The translations under genes and the position numbers were made by a program. DNA of 64,000 bases from Thermomonas sp. S9 (GTDB taxonomy: Bacteria > Pseudomonadota > Gammaproteobacteria > Xanthomonadales > Xanthomonadaceae). Positions 20,149 through 30,393 of this stretch are shown one piece after another (the stretch's first letter is position 1; each line of letters opens with the position of its first letter). The stretch is from NCBI RefSeq assembly GCF_024704365.1, contig NZ_JAJDFY010000001.1, forward strand, positions 2,647,001 through 2,711,000. Reading direction: 5' to 3'. The notes below the pieces were generated by a model, which worked only from the letters and a program-made list of their open reading frames with translations, searched no databases and was not told where the DNA came from.

Positions 20149-21050
20149 CGCGCCGTCTCCGCGCCGGCGGCCGGCCTCAGGGTCGGCGCCGTGCGCGACT
20201 TCCACAGCCAGAACAGGCCGAGCAGGATCAGCGGCAGGCTGAGCAACTGGCCCATGGTCAGCCAGCCGAAGGCGAGGTAGCCGAGCTGGGCATCCGGCTC
20301 GCGCACGAACTCGACCAGGAAGCGGAAGCAGCCGTACAGCAGCGCGAACAGGCCGGACACCGCATAGCGCGGGCGCGGCCGGCGCGAATACCACACCAGC
20401 ACGCAGAACATCACCAGCCCCTCCAGGGTGGCCTGGTACAACTGCGAGGGATGGCGCGCGAACGCATCCAGCAGCCCGGCCTCGTACTGGGCGCGCAGGG
20501 TGGTCGCGTCCATCGAGGCGAACGGCTCCGGCAGCGAACGCGGGAAAATCACGCCCAGACGCTCGAACGCGGTGCCGTAGGTCGGCTTGCCCCACAACTC
20601 GCCGCCGATGAAGTTGCCGATGCGCCCGAACCCCAGCCCGGCCGGTACCAGCGGCGCGATGAAATCGACCGTGTCGAAGAAGTGCAGGTGGTGCCGGCGC
20701 GACCACCAGGCGATCGCCGCGAGCACGCCCAGCAGGCCGCCGTGGAAGCTCATGCCGCCCTCCCAGACCCGCAGCAGCAGCAGCGGGTCATGGATGAACG
20801 GGCCGAAATCGTAGAACAGCATGTAGCCGACCCGGCCGCCCACCACCACGCCGAGCATGGCGTAGAACATCAGGTCGGAGAACCCGTTGTCGTCCACCCC
20901 CGGCAGGCGCCCGGCACGCACCCGGCGGCGCCCCAGCCACCAGGCCACGGCGAAACCCAGCAGGTACATCAGTCCGTACCAGTGGACCTTCAGCGGTCCG
21001 AGCGAGAGGGCGATGGGGTCGATCTGGTGCAGGTACGGCATAGGAACCAT
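20145..21050 (-). CDS. lgt: Prolipoprotein diacylglyceryl transferase
   Basis: Inner-membrane enzyme that attaches diacylglycerol from phosphatidylglycerol to the lipobox cysteine of prolipoproteins, the first step of lipoprotein maturation. The ~300-residue product has multiple transmembrane helices, the conserved MSFHGGLLG segment near residue 95 and the signature [13 protein letters not shown]. The start may be ATG 21050 or ATG 21041 ([10 protein letters not shown]). Confidence 0.97.
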   Translation of the reverse strand: MVPMPYLHQIDPIALSLGPLKVHWYGLMYLLGFAVAWWLGRRRVRAGRLPGVDDNGFSDLMFYAMLGVVVGGRVGYMLFYDFGPFIHDPLLLLRVWEGGMSFHGGLLGVLAAIAWWSRRHHLHFFDTVDFIAPLVPAGLGFGRIGNFIGGELWGKPTYGTAFERLGVIFPRSLPEPFASMDATTLRAQYEAGLLDAFARHPSQLYQATLEGLVMFCVLVWYSRRPRPRYAVSGLFALLYGCFRFLVEFVREPDAQLGYLAFGWLTMGQLLSLPLILLGLFWLWKSRTAPTLRPAAGAETAR

Positions 21051-21078
21051 GGGCAGTAGGTCATGAGGGACCGGCGCG

Positions 21079-21835
21079 CTACCACTCGCCGGCGCCGGGA
21101 ATGCGGTGGGCCGCCGCGCGGCGCCGCATCAGCAGGTTCAGCCACTCCACCAGGACCGAGAAGGCCATGGCGAAGTAGATGTAGGGCTTGGGCACGTGCA
21201 CCTCGAGCCCGTCGAGCACCAGCACGGCGCCGACCAGCAGAATGAAGGCCAGCGCCAGCATCTTGACCGTGGGGTTGGCGTCGATGAAGCGCCCCAGCGG
21301 GTTGGCCGCCAGCAGCATGATCCCCCACCGCCACCAGGATGGCGAAGACCATGATCGGGATGTGCTCGGCGATCCCCACCGCGGTGATCACCGAGTCCAG
21401 CGAGAACACGATGTCGATCACCGCGATCTGCGCGATCACCAGCGCAAACACCGCAGAGGCGCGCGTGGTGCGCGGATCCTCGTCCTCGCCGCCGGTGATC
21501 AGGTCGCGGATCTCCAGCACGCCCTTCACCAGCAGGAAGGCGCCGCCCAGGATCAGCACCAGATCGCGGATGGAGATGCCCTGGCCGAACAGTTGGAACA
21601 GGTCCTGCGACATCCGTGCCAGGAACGCCAGCGTCACCAGCAGCAGGATGCGGGTGACGCAGGCCACCGCGATCCCTAGCCGGCGCGCCAGCGGCTTGCG
21701 CTCCTCCGGCAGGCGGCTGACCGCGATCGAAATGAACACCAGGTTGTCGATGCCGAGCACGATCTCCAGCGCACTCAGGGTCACCAGGGTCAACCAGGCA
21801 TCCGGCGAAGCCAGGAAACTCAAGTCCATTCCCAT
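21079..21835 (-). CDS. TerC family integral membrane protein (single-base frameshift)
   Basis: TerC-like membrane protein, a family tied to metal-ion (mainly manganese) export and tellurite resistance. The N-terminal part shows [13 protein letters not shown], and [15 protein letters not shown] carries the paired acidic membrane motifs. The frame breaks at the run of Cs at 21322-21326; dropping one base joins FAILVAVG to [13 protein letters not shown] and continues to the stop at 21079. The corrected length is 251 residues. Flanked by dgkA and lgt on the same strand. Confidence 0.9.
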
Positions 21836-21863
21836 CCCTCGATCACAGCCAGCGGGACAGGCA

Positions 21864-22244
21864 TCACAGCCAGCGGGGCAGCAGCAGGGCGCCCCAGACC
21901 AGCAGCACGTTCATCATCAGCACGAACACCGCGGCCGAGCCCATGTCCTTGGCGCGCCCGGCCAGCTCGTGGTGCTCCGGCCCGAAGCGTTCGATCACGG
22001 CCTCCATCGAGGAGTTCATCAGCTCCATCGCCAGCACCAGCAGGCAGCTGCCGATCAGCAGCACGCGCTCTACCGGGGTCTGACCCAGCCACCAGCCCAG
22101 CGGGCCCAGCAACAGGAACAGGCAGACCTCGAGCCGGAACGAGGATTCATGCAGCCAGGCCGCGCGCAGGCCGAGCAGCGACCAGCGCGCCGCGCGCAGC
22201 ACGCCGACCGGTCCGCGCGGGAGGTGCCCGTACAGGTCAGCCAT
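21864..22244 (-). CDS. dgkA: Diacylglycerol kinase
   Basis: Small inner-membrane kinase that recycles diacylglycerol to phosphatidic acid. The 126-residue product has three transmembrane segments and the signature ELMNSSMEAVIERF followed by HHELAGRAKDMGSAAV, which binds ATP-magnesium. The length matches the E. coli enzyme. Confidence 0.95.
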   Translation of the reverse strand: MADLYGHLPRGPVGVLRAARWSLLGLRAAWLHESSFRLEVCLFLLLGPLGWWLGQTPVERVLLIGSCLLVLAMELMNSSMEAVIERFGPEHHELAGRAKDMGSAAVFVLMMNVLLVWGALLLPRWL

Positions 22245-22365
22245 GCGTGCAATTCCTGAGCTGGGAAGCGCGGCGGGAGTCGGCCATCGAACGGAACATC
22301 AGGTGGAACGGCCTGTCATTCTGCCACAAGCCCCCGGCCCGCCCCGGCGTGCGGGGAGGCGCCGG

Positions 22366-23601
22366 CTACTGCGAGCGCAACGCTTCGATCGGATCAAGCC
22401 GCGAGGCCTTGCGTGCCGGGTAGTAGCCGAAGAACAGCCCGGTGGCGATCGAGAACGCCGCTGCCAGCCCCACCACCTGCGCATTCAACTGCACCGGCAA
22501 CCCGCTGAACTTGCCGACCAGCAGCGCACCGATGATCCCGATCACGATCCCGATCACCCCGCCGATCAGTGAAATCAGCATCGCCTCGGCCAGGAACTGC
22601 GCGCGGATATCGCGCGGGCCTGCGCCCACCGCCAGCCGCAGCCCGATCTCGCGGATCCGCTCGGTCACCGAGACCAGCATGATGTTCATGATGCCGATGC
22701 CGCCGATCACCAGACAGATGCCCGCCACCGCGCCCAGCAGCTTGGACATCAGGTTGGTGGTCTGGGTGCGGGTCGCCACGATCTGGCTGATGTTGCGTAC
22801 CACGAAATCGTCATCCGCGCCCGGCTGGATCTTGTGCCGCTGGCGCAGCAGCGCCTCGATCTCGGACTGCGCCGCGTCGAGGTTGCGGGCGTCGTCCACG
22901 CCGACCGAAATCTGCTGGACCGCACCGGGCGGCATGCCCTGCGCGGTGGACAGGCGCCGGCGCGCGGTCTCCAGCGGCACCACCACGATGTCGTCCTGGT
23001 CCTGGCCGAAGCCGCCCTGGCCCTTGGGCTTGAGTACGCCGACCACGGTGAACGGCACCCGCCCGAGGCGGATGGTCTGGCCGATCCCGTCCTGGTCACC
23101 GAACAGCGTGCGGCGCACGGTCTCGCCGAGGATCACCGGCTTGCTGGCGCCGCCGTAATCGTTCGGCTGGAAGCCGTCGCCGCTGGCGATCTCCCAGCCG
23201 TTGATCGGGAACCAGTCGGCCTGCACGCCCTGCCACTGGGTGGAGGCGTTGTTCTCGGCGAACACCGCCTGGGTGCCGCCGCGCAGCGAGCCGGCCACGT
23301 ACTGGACTTCCGGCACCTCGTTGCGGATCGCCTCCACGTCGCCTTCATTCAGGCTCCAGCGGCTGCCCTGCGCCAGCCGCACACCGCCCGGGCCCATGCC
23401 GCCGGCGCTGGAGATGTCCAGCCGCTGCGAGCCGAGGCCCGACACCAGCTTGTCGATCTCGGCCTGGGTACCCTGCCCGATCGACACCATCACGATCACC
23501 GCGGCGATGCCGATGATCACGCCCAGCGAAGTCAGCGCGCTGCGCAGCCAGTTGCCGCGCAAGGCGAACAGCGCGGTACGCAGGATTTCCAGCGGCCTCA
23601 T
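22366..23601 (-). CDS. MacB-type ABC exporter permease
   Basis: Integral membrane part of a MacAB-like export or efflux system. The 411-residue product has an N-terminal transmembrane helix (GVIIGIAAVIVMVSIGQG), a large periplasmic MacB core domain (~residues 50-280) and a C-terminal FtsX-like domain with three helices (GGIGIMNIMLVSVTERIREIG). Its ATG overlaps the stop of the ATPase gene (ATGA). ATPase and permease are separate polypeptides here, unlike E. coli MacB. The substrate is unknown. Confidence 0.93.
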   Translation of the reverse strand: MRPLEILRTALFALRGNWLRSALTSLGVIIGIAAVIVMVSIGQGTQAEIDKLVSGLGSQRLDISSAGGMGPGGVRLAQGSRWSLNEGDVEAIRNEVPEVQYVAGSLRGGTQAVFAENNASTQWQGVQADWFPINGWEIASGDGFQPNDYGGASKPVILGETVRRTLFGDQDGIGQTIRLGRVPFTVVGVLKPKGQGGFGQDQDDIVVVPLETARRRLSTAQGMPPGAVQQISVGVDDARNLDAAQSEIEALLRQRHKIQPGADDDFVVRNISQIVATRTQTTNLMSKLLGAVAGICLVIGGIGIMNIMLVSVTERIREIGLRLAVGAGPRDIRAQFLAEAMLISLIGGVIGIVIGIIGALLVGKFSGLPVQLNAQVVGLAAAFSIATGLFFGYYPARKASRLDPIEALRSQ

Positions 23602-24308
23602 GCGCGGCTCCCGGCACGCCGCGCACCCAGCACGCCGTCGTGGATTTCGTAGATGGCGTCGGCGTGCTCGGCCACGTGCGCATCGTGGGTGATCAGCACC
23701 ACGGTATGCCCGTCCGAACGCAGGCGCTTGAACAGGGCCAGGATCTCCTCGCCGGTCTTGCTGTCCAGCGCGCCGGTGGGTTCGTCCGCCAGCAGCAGCG
23801 GCGGCGCATTGATCAGCGCGCGCGCGATCGCCACGCGCTGCTGCTGGCCGCCGGACAGCTCGGTCGGCTTGTGCCCGGCGCGGCTGCCCAGGCCGACTGC
23901 CTCCAGCATCGCCAGCGCGCGGTCGCGGCGCGCGTGGCGGTGCATGTGGACGTAGCCCAGCGGCATCATCACGTTCTCCAGCGCAGTCATCCGCGGCAGC
24001 AGGTTGAACTGCTGGAACACGAAGCCGATCTTGTGCAGGCGCACCTGCGCCAGCTCCTCGGCGTGCAGGGTGGACACGTCCACCCCGTCGCAGTGGTAGG
24101 TGCCCGAGGTCGGCGTGTCCAGGCAGCCCAGCAGATTCATCAGCGTGGTCTTGCCGGAGCCGGACGGCCCCATGATCGCCACGAACTCGCCGCGGCGCAC
24201 GGTCAGGTCCGCCCCGTGCAGCGCCGCCACCTCGGCCTCGGTGCCGGCCAGGTACACCTTGCTCAGCTGGCGGGTCTCGATGACCGGCGCGAGCGGGTTG
24301 GCGATCAC
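23598..24308 (-). CDS. MacB-type ABC exporter ATP-binding protein
   Basis: Nucleotide-binding subunit of 236 residues. The Walker A motif GPSGSGKTT, the signature LSGGQQQRVAIARAL and Walker B LLLADEPTGALD are all intact, so it should hydrolyse ATP. The GTG start (24306-24308) overlaps the stop codon of the upstream adaptor gene. It belongs to the LolD/MacB-type family that couples to FtsX-like permeases. Confidence 0.95.
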   Translation of the reverse strand: MIANPLAPVIETRQLSKVYLAGTEAEVAALHGADLTVRRGEFVAIMGPSGSGKTTLMNLLGCLDTPTSGTYHCDGVDVSTLHAEELAQVRLHKIGFVFQQFNLLPRMTALENVMMPLGYVHMHRHARRDRALAMLEAVGLGSRAGHKPTELSGGQQQRVAIARALINAPPLLLADEPTGALDSKTGEEILALFKRLRSDGHTVVLITHDAHVAEHADAIYEIHDGVLGARRAGSRA

Positions 24309-25852
24309 GGCGCCCCCACGGCACGCTCGCCGCTGATGATCTGGTCGCCCTCGTGGATGTCGCCCATCACCTCGGTGGCGCTGCCGTCGCTGGCGCCCAG
24401 GCGGATGTTGACCAGCTCCGGCTTGCCGCCCTTGGCCAGCCGGTACACGCTGACCCGCTTGGCATTGAGCTGTGCCTCTACCGCCGCATCCCACTGCGCG
24501 CGCTGGGCGTCGCTCAGGCTGGCGCGAAAGGCCGCGAACTGCTGGTTGAGGCGCTCGCGCAAGCGCGCCCGGATCTGCGCCTGCAGGCTGGCATCCGGCC
24601 CGCCGGCGCCGCCGCCCATGCGCATACCACCGCCGAACAGGCGGTTGCCGCCCTGCTGCGGCGACTGCGCCGCCTGCTGCCGGAACTGCGCGGCGCGCTC
24701 GGCCTGGCGCTTCAGCATCTGCGCCAGGGCCTCGTCGAACGCCGCCTGCTGCTGGGCGGTCAGGCCCAGCCCGGCCGCCGCGGCGCGCAGGCCGTCGGCC
24801 ATCCCGTTGCCACCGCCCGGGCCGCCCTGGCCCGGCGTCTGCGGCTGCAGTGCCGCCAGCGGCGAACTGTCACCGGGCTTGAAACGCAGCGCGGCGTTGG
24901 CCAGCTTGAGCACGCCGGCCTTCTTGCTGACCTCGATCTCGGCGTTCACCGTCAGCCCCGGCAGCAGGATGCCATCGCTGTTGTCCACGGTGACCACCAC
25001 CGGATAGGTCACCACGTTGTTGCTGGTGGTGGCCGCCAGCCGCACCTGCTCCACGGTGCCGCGGAAGCGGCGGTCGGGAAAAGCATCGACGGTAAAACTG
25101 ACCGCCTGCCCGACCTTGACCTGGCCGATGTCGGATTCGTCCACCGCCAGCTCGATCTTCATCTTCGACAGGTCTTCGGCGATGGTGAACAGCTCCGGTG
25201 CCTGCAGGCTGGCGGCGACGGTCTGGCCCGGCTCGATCTTGCGGGTCAGCACCACGCCATCCACCGGCGAACGGATCACCGTGCGCTCCAGGTTGACCCG
25301 GGTGGTCTGGGTGGCCGCGGTCTGCTGGCGGATCGCGGCCTGGGCCGAGTTGACCTGCGCCTGCGCCTGCTCCATCGCGGTGCGGGCCAGGTCCACGTCG
25401 CTGCGTGCGACCAGCTGCTGGCGACCGAGGTCGGCCTTGCGCTGGTAGTCCAGCGTCGCGTTGCGCAGCGTCGCCTGCGCCTGCGCAAGCTGGGCCCGGG
25501 CACTGGCGATCTGGGCCTCGCCCTGGCGGATCTGCGCCTCGTAGATGGACGGGTCGATGACCGCCAGCACCTGGCCCTTCTTCACCGGCGCGTTGTAGTC
25601 GGCCAGTACCTGGGTCACCAGGCCGGAAATCTGGCTGCCGACGGTGACCGTGGTGATCGCGCTGAGGGTGCCGGTGGACGAGATCGCCACCCGGATGTCA
25701 CCGCGCTGCACGGTGTCCGTGCGATAGCCGCCCTCGGCCGCCTGCCCGCGCTTGTGCCAGAGCTGCCAGCCCACGACCAGGGCGGCGATGACGACGACGG
25801 CAATGCCGGCGTTGCGCAAGGGGGAACGGCGGGGGCGACGGGGCTGGCTCAT
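24305..25852 (-). CDS. MacA-like periplasmic adaptor with an inserted Q/G-rich helical segment
   Basis: Membrane-fusion protein linking the MacB-like transporter to an outer-membrane channel. The start at 25850-25852 (MSQPRRPRRS) gives 515 residues with an N-terminal membrane anchor (~14-28), a barrel/lipoyl domain (SQISGLVTQVL), a long coiled-coil hairpin (~105-190) and a beta-barrel. Between ALRFKP (~325) and RVSVYRLAKGGKPE (~466) lies an insert of about 140 residues rich in Q, G and A. It contains LTAQQ and LSDAQ, resembling the LTxxQ motif of Spy/CpxP proteins. First gene of the exporter operon, downstream of a two-component system. Confidence 0.9.
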   Translation of the reverse strand: MSQPRRPRRSPLRNAGIAVVVIAALVVGWQLWHKRGQAAEGGYRTDTVQRGDIRVAISSTGTLSAITTVTVGSQISGLVTQVLADYNAPVKKGQVLAVIDPSIYEAQIRQGEAQIASARAQLAQAQATLRNATLDYQRKADLGRQQLVARSDVDLARTAMEQAQAQVNSAQAAIRQQTAATQTTRVNLERTVIRSPVDGVVLTRKIEPGQTVAASLQAPELFTIAEDLSKMKIELAVDESDIGQVKVGQAVSFTVDAFPDRRFRGTVEQVRLAATTSNNVVTYPVVVTVDNSDGILLPGLTVNAEIEVSKKAGVLKLANAALRFKPGDSSPLAALQPQTPGQGGPGGGNGMADGLRAAAAGLGLTAQQQAAFDEALAQMLKRQAERAAQFRQQAAQSPQQGGNRLFGGGMRMGGGAGGPDASLQAQIRARLRERLNQQFAAFRASLSDAQRAQWDAAVEAQLNAKRVSVYRLAKGGKPELVNIRLGASDGSATEVMGDIHEGDQIISGERAVGAP

Positions 25853-25952
25853 GCGGAGGGAGTCTGCGAGGTCAGGGATCAAGCGGGAACGCGCGGGTGC
25901 GCGCCGGGTTGACGGGCATTCTCGCCCGTCCGGATGACGCCCGACCGTGCCG

Positions 25953-26666
25953 TCAGTCCTGCGCGACGCGCCCGAACAGCAGGCTGGCACAGGTGCCCTG
26001 CCCGAGCGTGCTGTCCAGCCGCAGCGTCCAGCCGCAGCGCTGGGCCAGCCGGTGCGCCACCGACAGCCCGAGCCCGCCACCGCCAGGCGGCGTGCCCAGG
26101 CCGCGGTAGAACGGCTCGAACGCGCGCGCCAGGGTGGCCGCATCCATCCCGACCCCGGTGTCCTCGATCTCGACCCGGTCCGGCAGCACCCGCACCCGCA
26201 CCTGCCCGGCATCGGTGTAGCGGACGGCGTTTTCCAGCAGGTTGCCCAATACCACCGCCATCGCCCGCGGCGGCGCGTGCAGCAGCGGATCGGCCTGCTG
26301 TTCGAGGGCAAGCGCCAAACGCTTGCGCTGCAGCTGCGGGCGCACCTGTTCCAGCACTTGCTCCAGCAGCTCGCCGAGGTGGAAGTCCTCGGCCTCCAGC
26401 GGCACATCCTGCCCGCGCGCCAGGAGCAGCAGGGCATCGATGGTGGCCTCCATCCCCGCCACCGCCTCGCGGATCCGCGCCAGCGAGCGCCGCGATGCCT
26501 CCGACAGGCCGTCATCGTGCGCGATCAGGTCGCTGGCCATGCGGATCACGGTCAGCGGCGTGCGCAGCTCGTGGCTGGCGTCGCGGGTGAAGGCCTGCTC
26601 GCGCGCGAGGCGCTCGGCGGGTGTCGGCGCGCGTGCAGGGTCAGGGCCGGGCAAGGGACTGGGCAT
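25953..26666 (-). CDS. Short histidine kinase lacking a sensor domain
   Basis: A 237-residue kinase consisting of a dimerisation/phosphoacceptor helix (FTRDASHELRTPLTV, His near residue 33) and an ATPase domain with LLENAVRY (N box), DTGVGMDA (G1) and GGGGLGLSVAHRLA (G2). There is no transmembrane helix, HAMP or other sensor, and only 15 nt separate its ATG from the response-regulator stop, so none can be hidden upstream. It probably phosphorylates the adjacent regulator in response to a cytoplasmic or partner-delivered signal. Confidence 0.9.
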   Translation of the reverse strand: MPSPLPGPDPARAPTPAERLAREQAFTRDASHELRTPLTVIRMASDLIAHDDGLSEASRRSLARIREAVAGMEATIDALLLLARGQDVPLEAEDFHLGELLEQVLEQVRPQLQRKRLALALEQQADPLLHAPPRAMAVVLGNLLENAVRYTDAGQVRVRVLPDRVEIEDTGVGMDAATLARAFEPFYRGLGTPPGGGGLGLSVAHRLAQRCGWTLRLDSTLGQGTCASLLFGRVAQD

Positions 26667-26681
26667 GCGCGGCCGGCGGCA

Positions 26682-27382
26682 TCAGGCCGCCAGATCGGCG
26701 ATGCGGTAGCCCGCGCTCTGCACCGTGTGCAGCAACGGGCGGTCGAACGGCTTGTCGATCACCTTGCGCAGGTTGTACAGGTGGCTGCGCAGGGTATCGG
26801 AATCCGGCAGGTCGTCCCCCCAGATCTCGCGCTCGATCTCCTGGCGCGACACCACCCGCGGCGATTCCCGCATCAGGATCGCCAGCAGGCGCAGCGCGAT
26901 CGGCGACAGTGCCAGTTCCTGCCCGGCGCGGGTCGCGTGCAGCGCGGCCGGATCCAGCACCAGGTCGGCCACCTGCAGCACGCCGCCGCCGACCTGGCGG
27001 CGGTCGCGCCGGATCAGGGCATGCAGGCGCGCTTCCAGTTCGCGGATCGCGAACGGCTTGGTCAGGTAGTCGTCGGCGCCGGACGAGAGCCCCCGAGCTT
27101 GTCGTCGAGGGTGTCGCGCGCGGTCAGCATCAGGATCGGGGTGGCCTTGCGCGCCTCGTTGCGCAGGCGGCGGCAGACCTCCACGCCATCCAGCCGCGGC
27201 AGCATCAGGTCCAGCACGATCGCGTCGTACGCGTTCTCCGCCGCCAGCCGATAGCCATCCAGCCCGTCCATCGCGTAGTCCACCTCGAACCCGCGGCCTT
27301 CCAGGTATTCCCCCACCATCTCGGAGATGTTGCGATTGTCCTCGACGATCAGCACCAGCCCCGCCTGTCCGTTTTCACGCAT
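26682..27382 (-). CDS. OmpR-family response regulator (single-base frameshift)
   Basis: Receiver domain VLIVEDNRNISEM with phospho-acceptor in DLMLPRLDG and LTARD, then a winged-helix DNA-binding domain ending TVQSAGYRIADLAA. The frame breaks at 27088-27095 after DDKLGG; adding one base reads LSSGADDYLTKPFAIRE and joins both halves, giving ~233 residues. The start is ATG 27380-27382 (MRENGQAGL); ATG 27403 is an alternative. It likely controls the exporter genes downstream, by adjacency only. Confidence 0.9.
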
Positions 27383-27481
27383 GCCTACGACCCCGTCCGT
27401 CATGCTGGCACCATGCCCGGCCGCCGGTGGATGCTGCGTGAAGGGCTATCCTGCACCCCCGCCCCTGCCCCCAGACCGCCG

Positions 27482-27823
27482 ATGCCCTACGCCCGTCTGC
27501 TCGCCCCGCTGCTGCTGGTGTTTTCCAACATCTTCATGACTTACGCCTGGTACGGGCATCTGAAGGACCGCAGCACTGCACTGCCCAAGGTCATCCTGAT
27601 GAGCTGGGGCATCGCCTTCTTCGAATACCTGCTGATGGTGCCGGCCAACCGGATCGGCAGCACGGTGTACAGCGCGCCGCAGCTGAAGGGCATGCAGGAG
27701 GTCATCACCCTGCTGGTGTTCGCCGGGTTCTCCACCTGGTACCTGGGCCAGCCGCTGAAGTGGAACCACTGGGCCGGCTTTGCGCTGGTGGTGTGCGCGG
27801 CCTGGCTGATCTTCATGGAGTGA
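27482..27823 (+). CDS. DUF486 family small membrane protein
   Basis: 113 residues with about four hydrophobic helices and the family pattern FSNIFMTYAWYGHLK near the N-terminus and VPANRIGS in the middle. DUF486 proteins are related to drug/metabolite transporters; their substrate is unknown. It is transcribed divergently from the response regulator and convergently with the DUF962 gene. Confidence 0.9.
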   Translation: MPYARLLAPLLLVFSNIFMTYAWYGHLKDRSTALPKVILMSWGIAFFEYLLMVPANRIGSTVYSAPQLKGMQEVITLLVFAGFSTWYLGQPLKWNHWAGFALVVCAAWLIFME

Positions 27824-27842
27824 AGGCGCCGGCCGGCCTTCA
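27821..27842. terminator. Bidirectional hairpin between convergent genes
   Basis: The inverted repeat TGAAGGC/GCCTTCA with an 8-nt GC loop spans both stop codons of the converging genes. It could end transcription from either side, though it lacks a T tract. Confidence 0.45.
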
Positions 27843-28147
27843 GAACGGAATCTTCCCGGTCAGAATGTCCTTGTACATCACCCAGTCGCCCATGAACGAA
27901 TACAGCGGGTGACGGAAGGTGGCCGGGCGGTTCTTCTCGAAGAAGAAATGCCCGATCCAGGCAAAGGCATAGCCGGAGACCAGCGCCGCCAGCAGCCACC
28001 ACGGGTTGGCCCGCACGATCGCCAGCAGCACGCAGCCGATGGCCAGGCTGCTGCCGGTGAAATGCAGGCGCTGGCAGGTGCGGTTGCGGTGCTCGCCCAG
28101 GTAGAACGGATAGAACTCGCGGAAGCTGGAGAAGCGCGGGGCGTCGT

Positions 28148-28151
<4 letters not shown>
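27840..28151 (-). CDS. DUF962 / Mpo1-like membrane protein
   Basis: 103-residue protein with two hydrophobic segments and the family motif HRNRTCQRLHFTGS near residue 20, plus GHFFFEKNRPATF, whose histidines suggest iron binding. The yeast relative Mpo1 is a lipid alpha-oxidation dioxygenase; the bacterial role is not established. Its ATG overlaps the mazG stop (ATGA). Confidence 0.9.
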
Positions 28152-29031
<880 letters not shown>

Positions 29032-29035
<4 letters not shown>

Positions 29036-29817
29036 GCGGGCAGGCGGGCAGGCAGGGCGGGATCGCCGACGGCGATGAAGTCGCCGTTGAGCAGGGTGTC
29101 GCGCTGGTTGTAGCGCAGTGGGCGGCCGCGCGCATCCAGCACCGCGCCGCCGGCAGCTTCCACGATGGCCTGTCCGGCGGCGGTGTCCCACTCGCTGGTC
29201 GGGCCGAAGCGCGGATACAGGTCGATCGCGCCTTCCGCGATCCGGCAGAACTTCAGCGCCGAGCCGTAGCCCACCACCTCGCTACCGGGCAGCGCGTCCA
29301 GCAGCGCCTGCGTGCGCGCGTCGCGGTGCGAGCGGCTGGCGGCGATCCGCAGCGGCGCGGCGGCGGGAATGCGCGCATGGATCGCCCGGTCACTGTCGCC
29401 TTCGCGGCGGAATGCGCCGCGACCCGGCATGCCGTACCAGAGCCGCCCGGTCACCGGCTGCTGGATCAGCCCGAACACCGCCACGCCATCTTCGACGAGC
29501 GCGATGTTGATGCAGAACTCGCCGTTGCGCTTGACGAACTCGCGGGTGCCGTCCAGCGGATCGACCACCCACAGCCGGCGCCAGCGGCGGCGCTCGGCGA
29601 TGTCGAGCGCGCGCGACTCCTCCGACAGCACCGGAATGCCGGGGGTCAGCGCCTGCAATCCGTCGACGATGCAGCGGTGCGCGGCCAGGTCGGCGGCGGT
29701 CAGCGGCGAGCGGTCGTCCTTGTGCTGCACCGCGAACTCGCCCTCGTACACCGCCAGGATCGCGGCGGCCGCGCGCTGCGCGATGCCGATCACGCTCTCG
29801 CGCAGCGTCTCATCCAT
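29032..29817 (-). CDS. cysQ: 3'(2'),5'-bisphosphate nucleotidase CysQ
   Basis: Removes 3'-phosphoadenosine 5'-phosphate made during sulfate assimilation. The 261-residue product has the inositol-monophosphatase fold with LSEES, WVVDPLDGTREFVKR and a WDTAAGQAIVEAAGG metal-site motif. It overlaps nudE by 8 nt upstream and mazG by 4 nt downstream, forming a tight operon of small-molecule hydrolases. Confidence 0.96.
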
Positions 29818-30364
29818 GCGCCTGCTGCTCCAGCCACTCGCGCACCAGGAACAGCGCGGCGATGCTGCGCCCTTCCGAGAACTCCTCGCGCAGGATCAGC
29901 TGGCCGAGATCGGCCAGCTTCCACGGCACCACCTCCAGCTCCTCCGGCTCGTCGCCGGGCAGGCGCTGCGGGTACAGGCCGCGCGCCAGCACCAGATGGG
30001 TCTGATGGCTCATATAGGTCGGCGCCAGACTCAGCCGGCGCAGCACGCGCAACTCGCGCGCGCCGTAGCCGGCTTCCTCCATCAGCTCGCGGTTGGCCGC
30101 CTGCTCCGGGGTCTCGCCGGCATCGATGCGGCCCTTCACCAGCCCCAGCTCGTAGCGATGCACCCCGGCCGCGTATTCACGCACCAGCAGCACCGTGTCG
30201 GCATCCAGCAGCGGCACCACCGCCACCGCGCCGTGGCCGCGGCTATGCAGGCGCTCGTACAGGCGGCGCTCGCCGTTGCTGAACTCGAGGTCCAGCCGCT
30301 CCATGCGGTAGGGGCCGGCGTCGTGCTCGGTGATGCCATGGATGACGGGCAACGGGCGGCTCAT
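29810..30364 (-). CDS. nudE: ADP-sugar/NADH Nudix hydrolase NudE
   Basis: Nudix pyrophosphatase acting on ADP-ribose, NADH and related compounds. The 184-residue product contains the Nudix box GRIDAGE...[10 protein letters not shown] (~residues 79-101). First gene of the nudE-cysQ-mazG-DUF962 operon, with only 29 bp between it and divergent bioA. Confidence 0.94.
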   Translation of the reverse strand: MSRPLPVIHGITEHDAGPYRMERLDLEFSNGERRLYERLHSRGHGAVAVVPLLDADTVLLVREYAAGVHRYELGLVKGRIDAGETPEQAANRELMEEAGYGARELRVLRRLSLAPTYMSHQTHLVLARGLYPQRLPGDEPEELEVVPWKLADLGQLILREEFSEGRSIAALFLVREWLEQQAHG

Positions 30365-30393
30365 GCGGCCGCCCCGGCAGCGATAATGACGGG

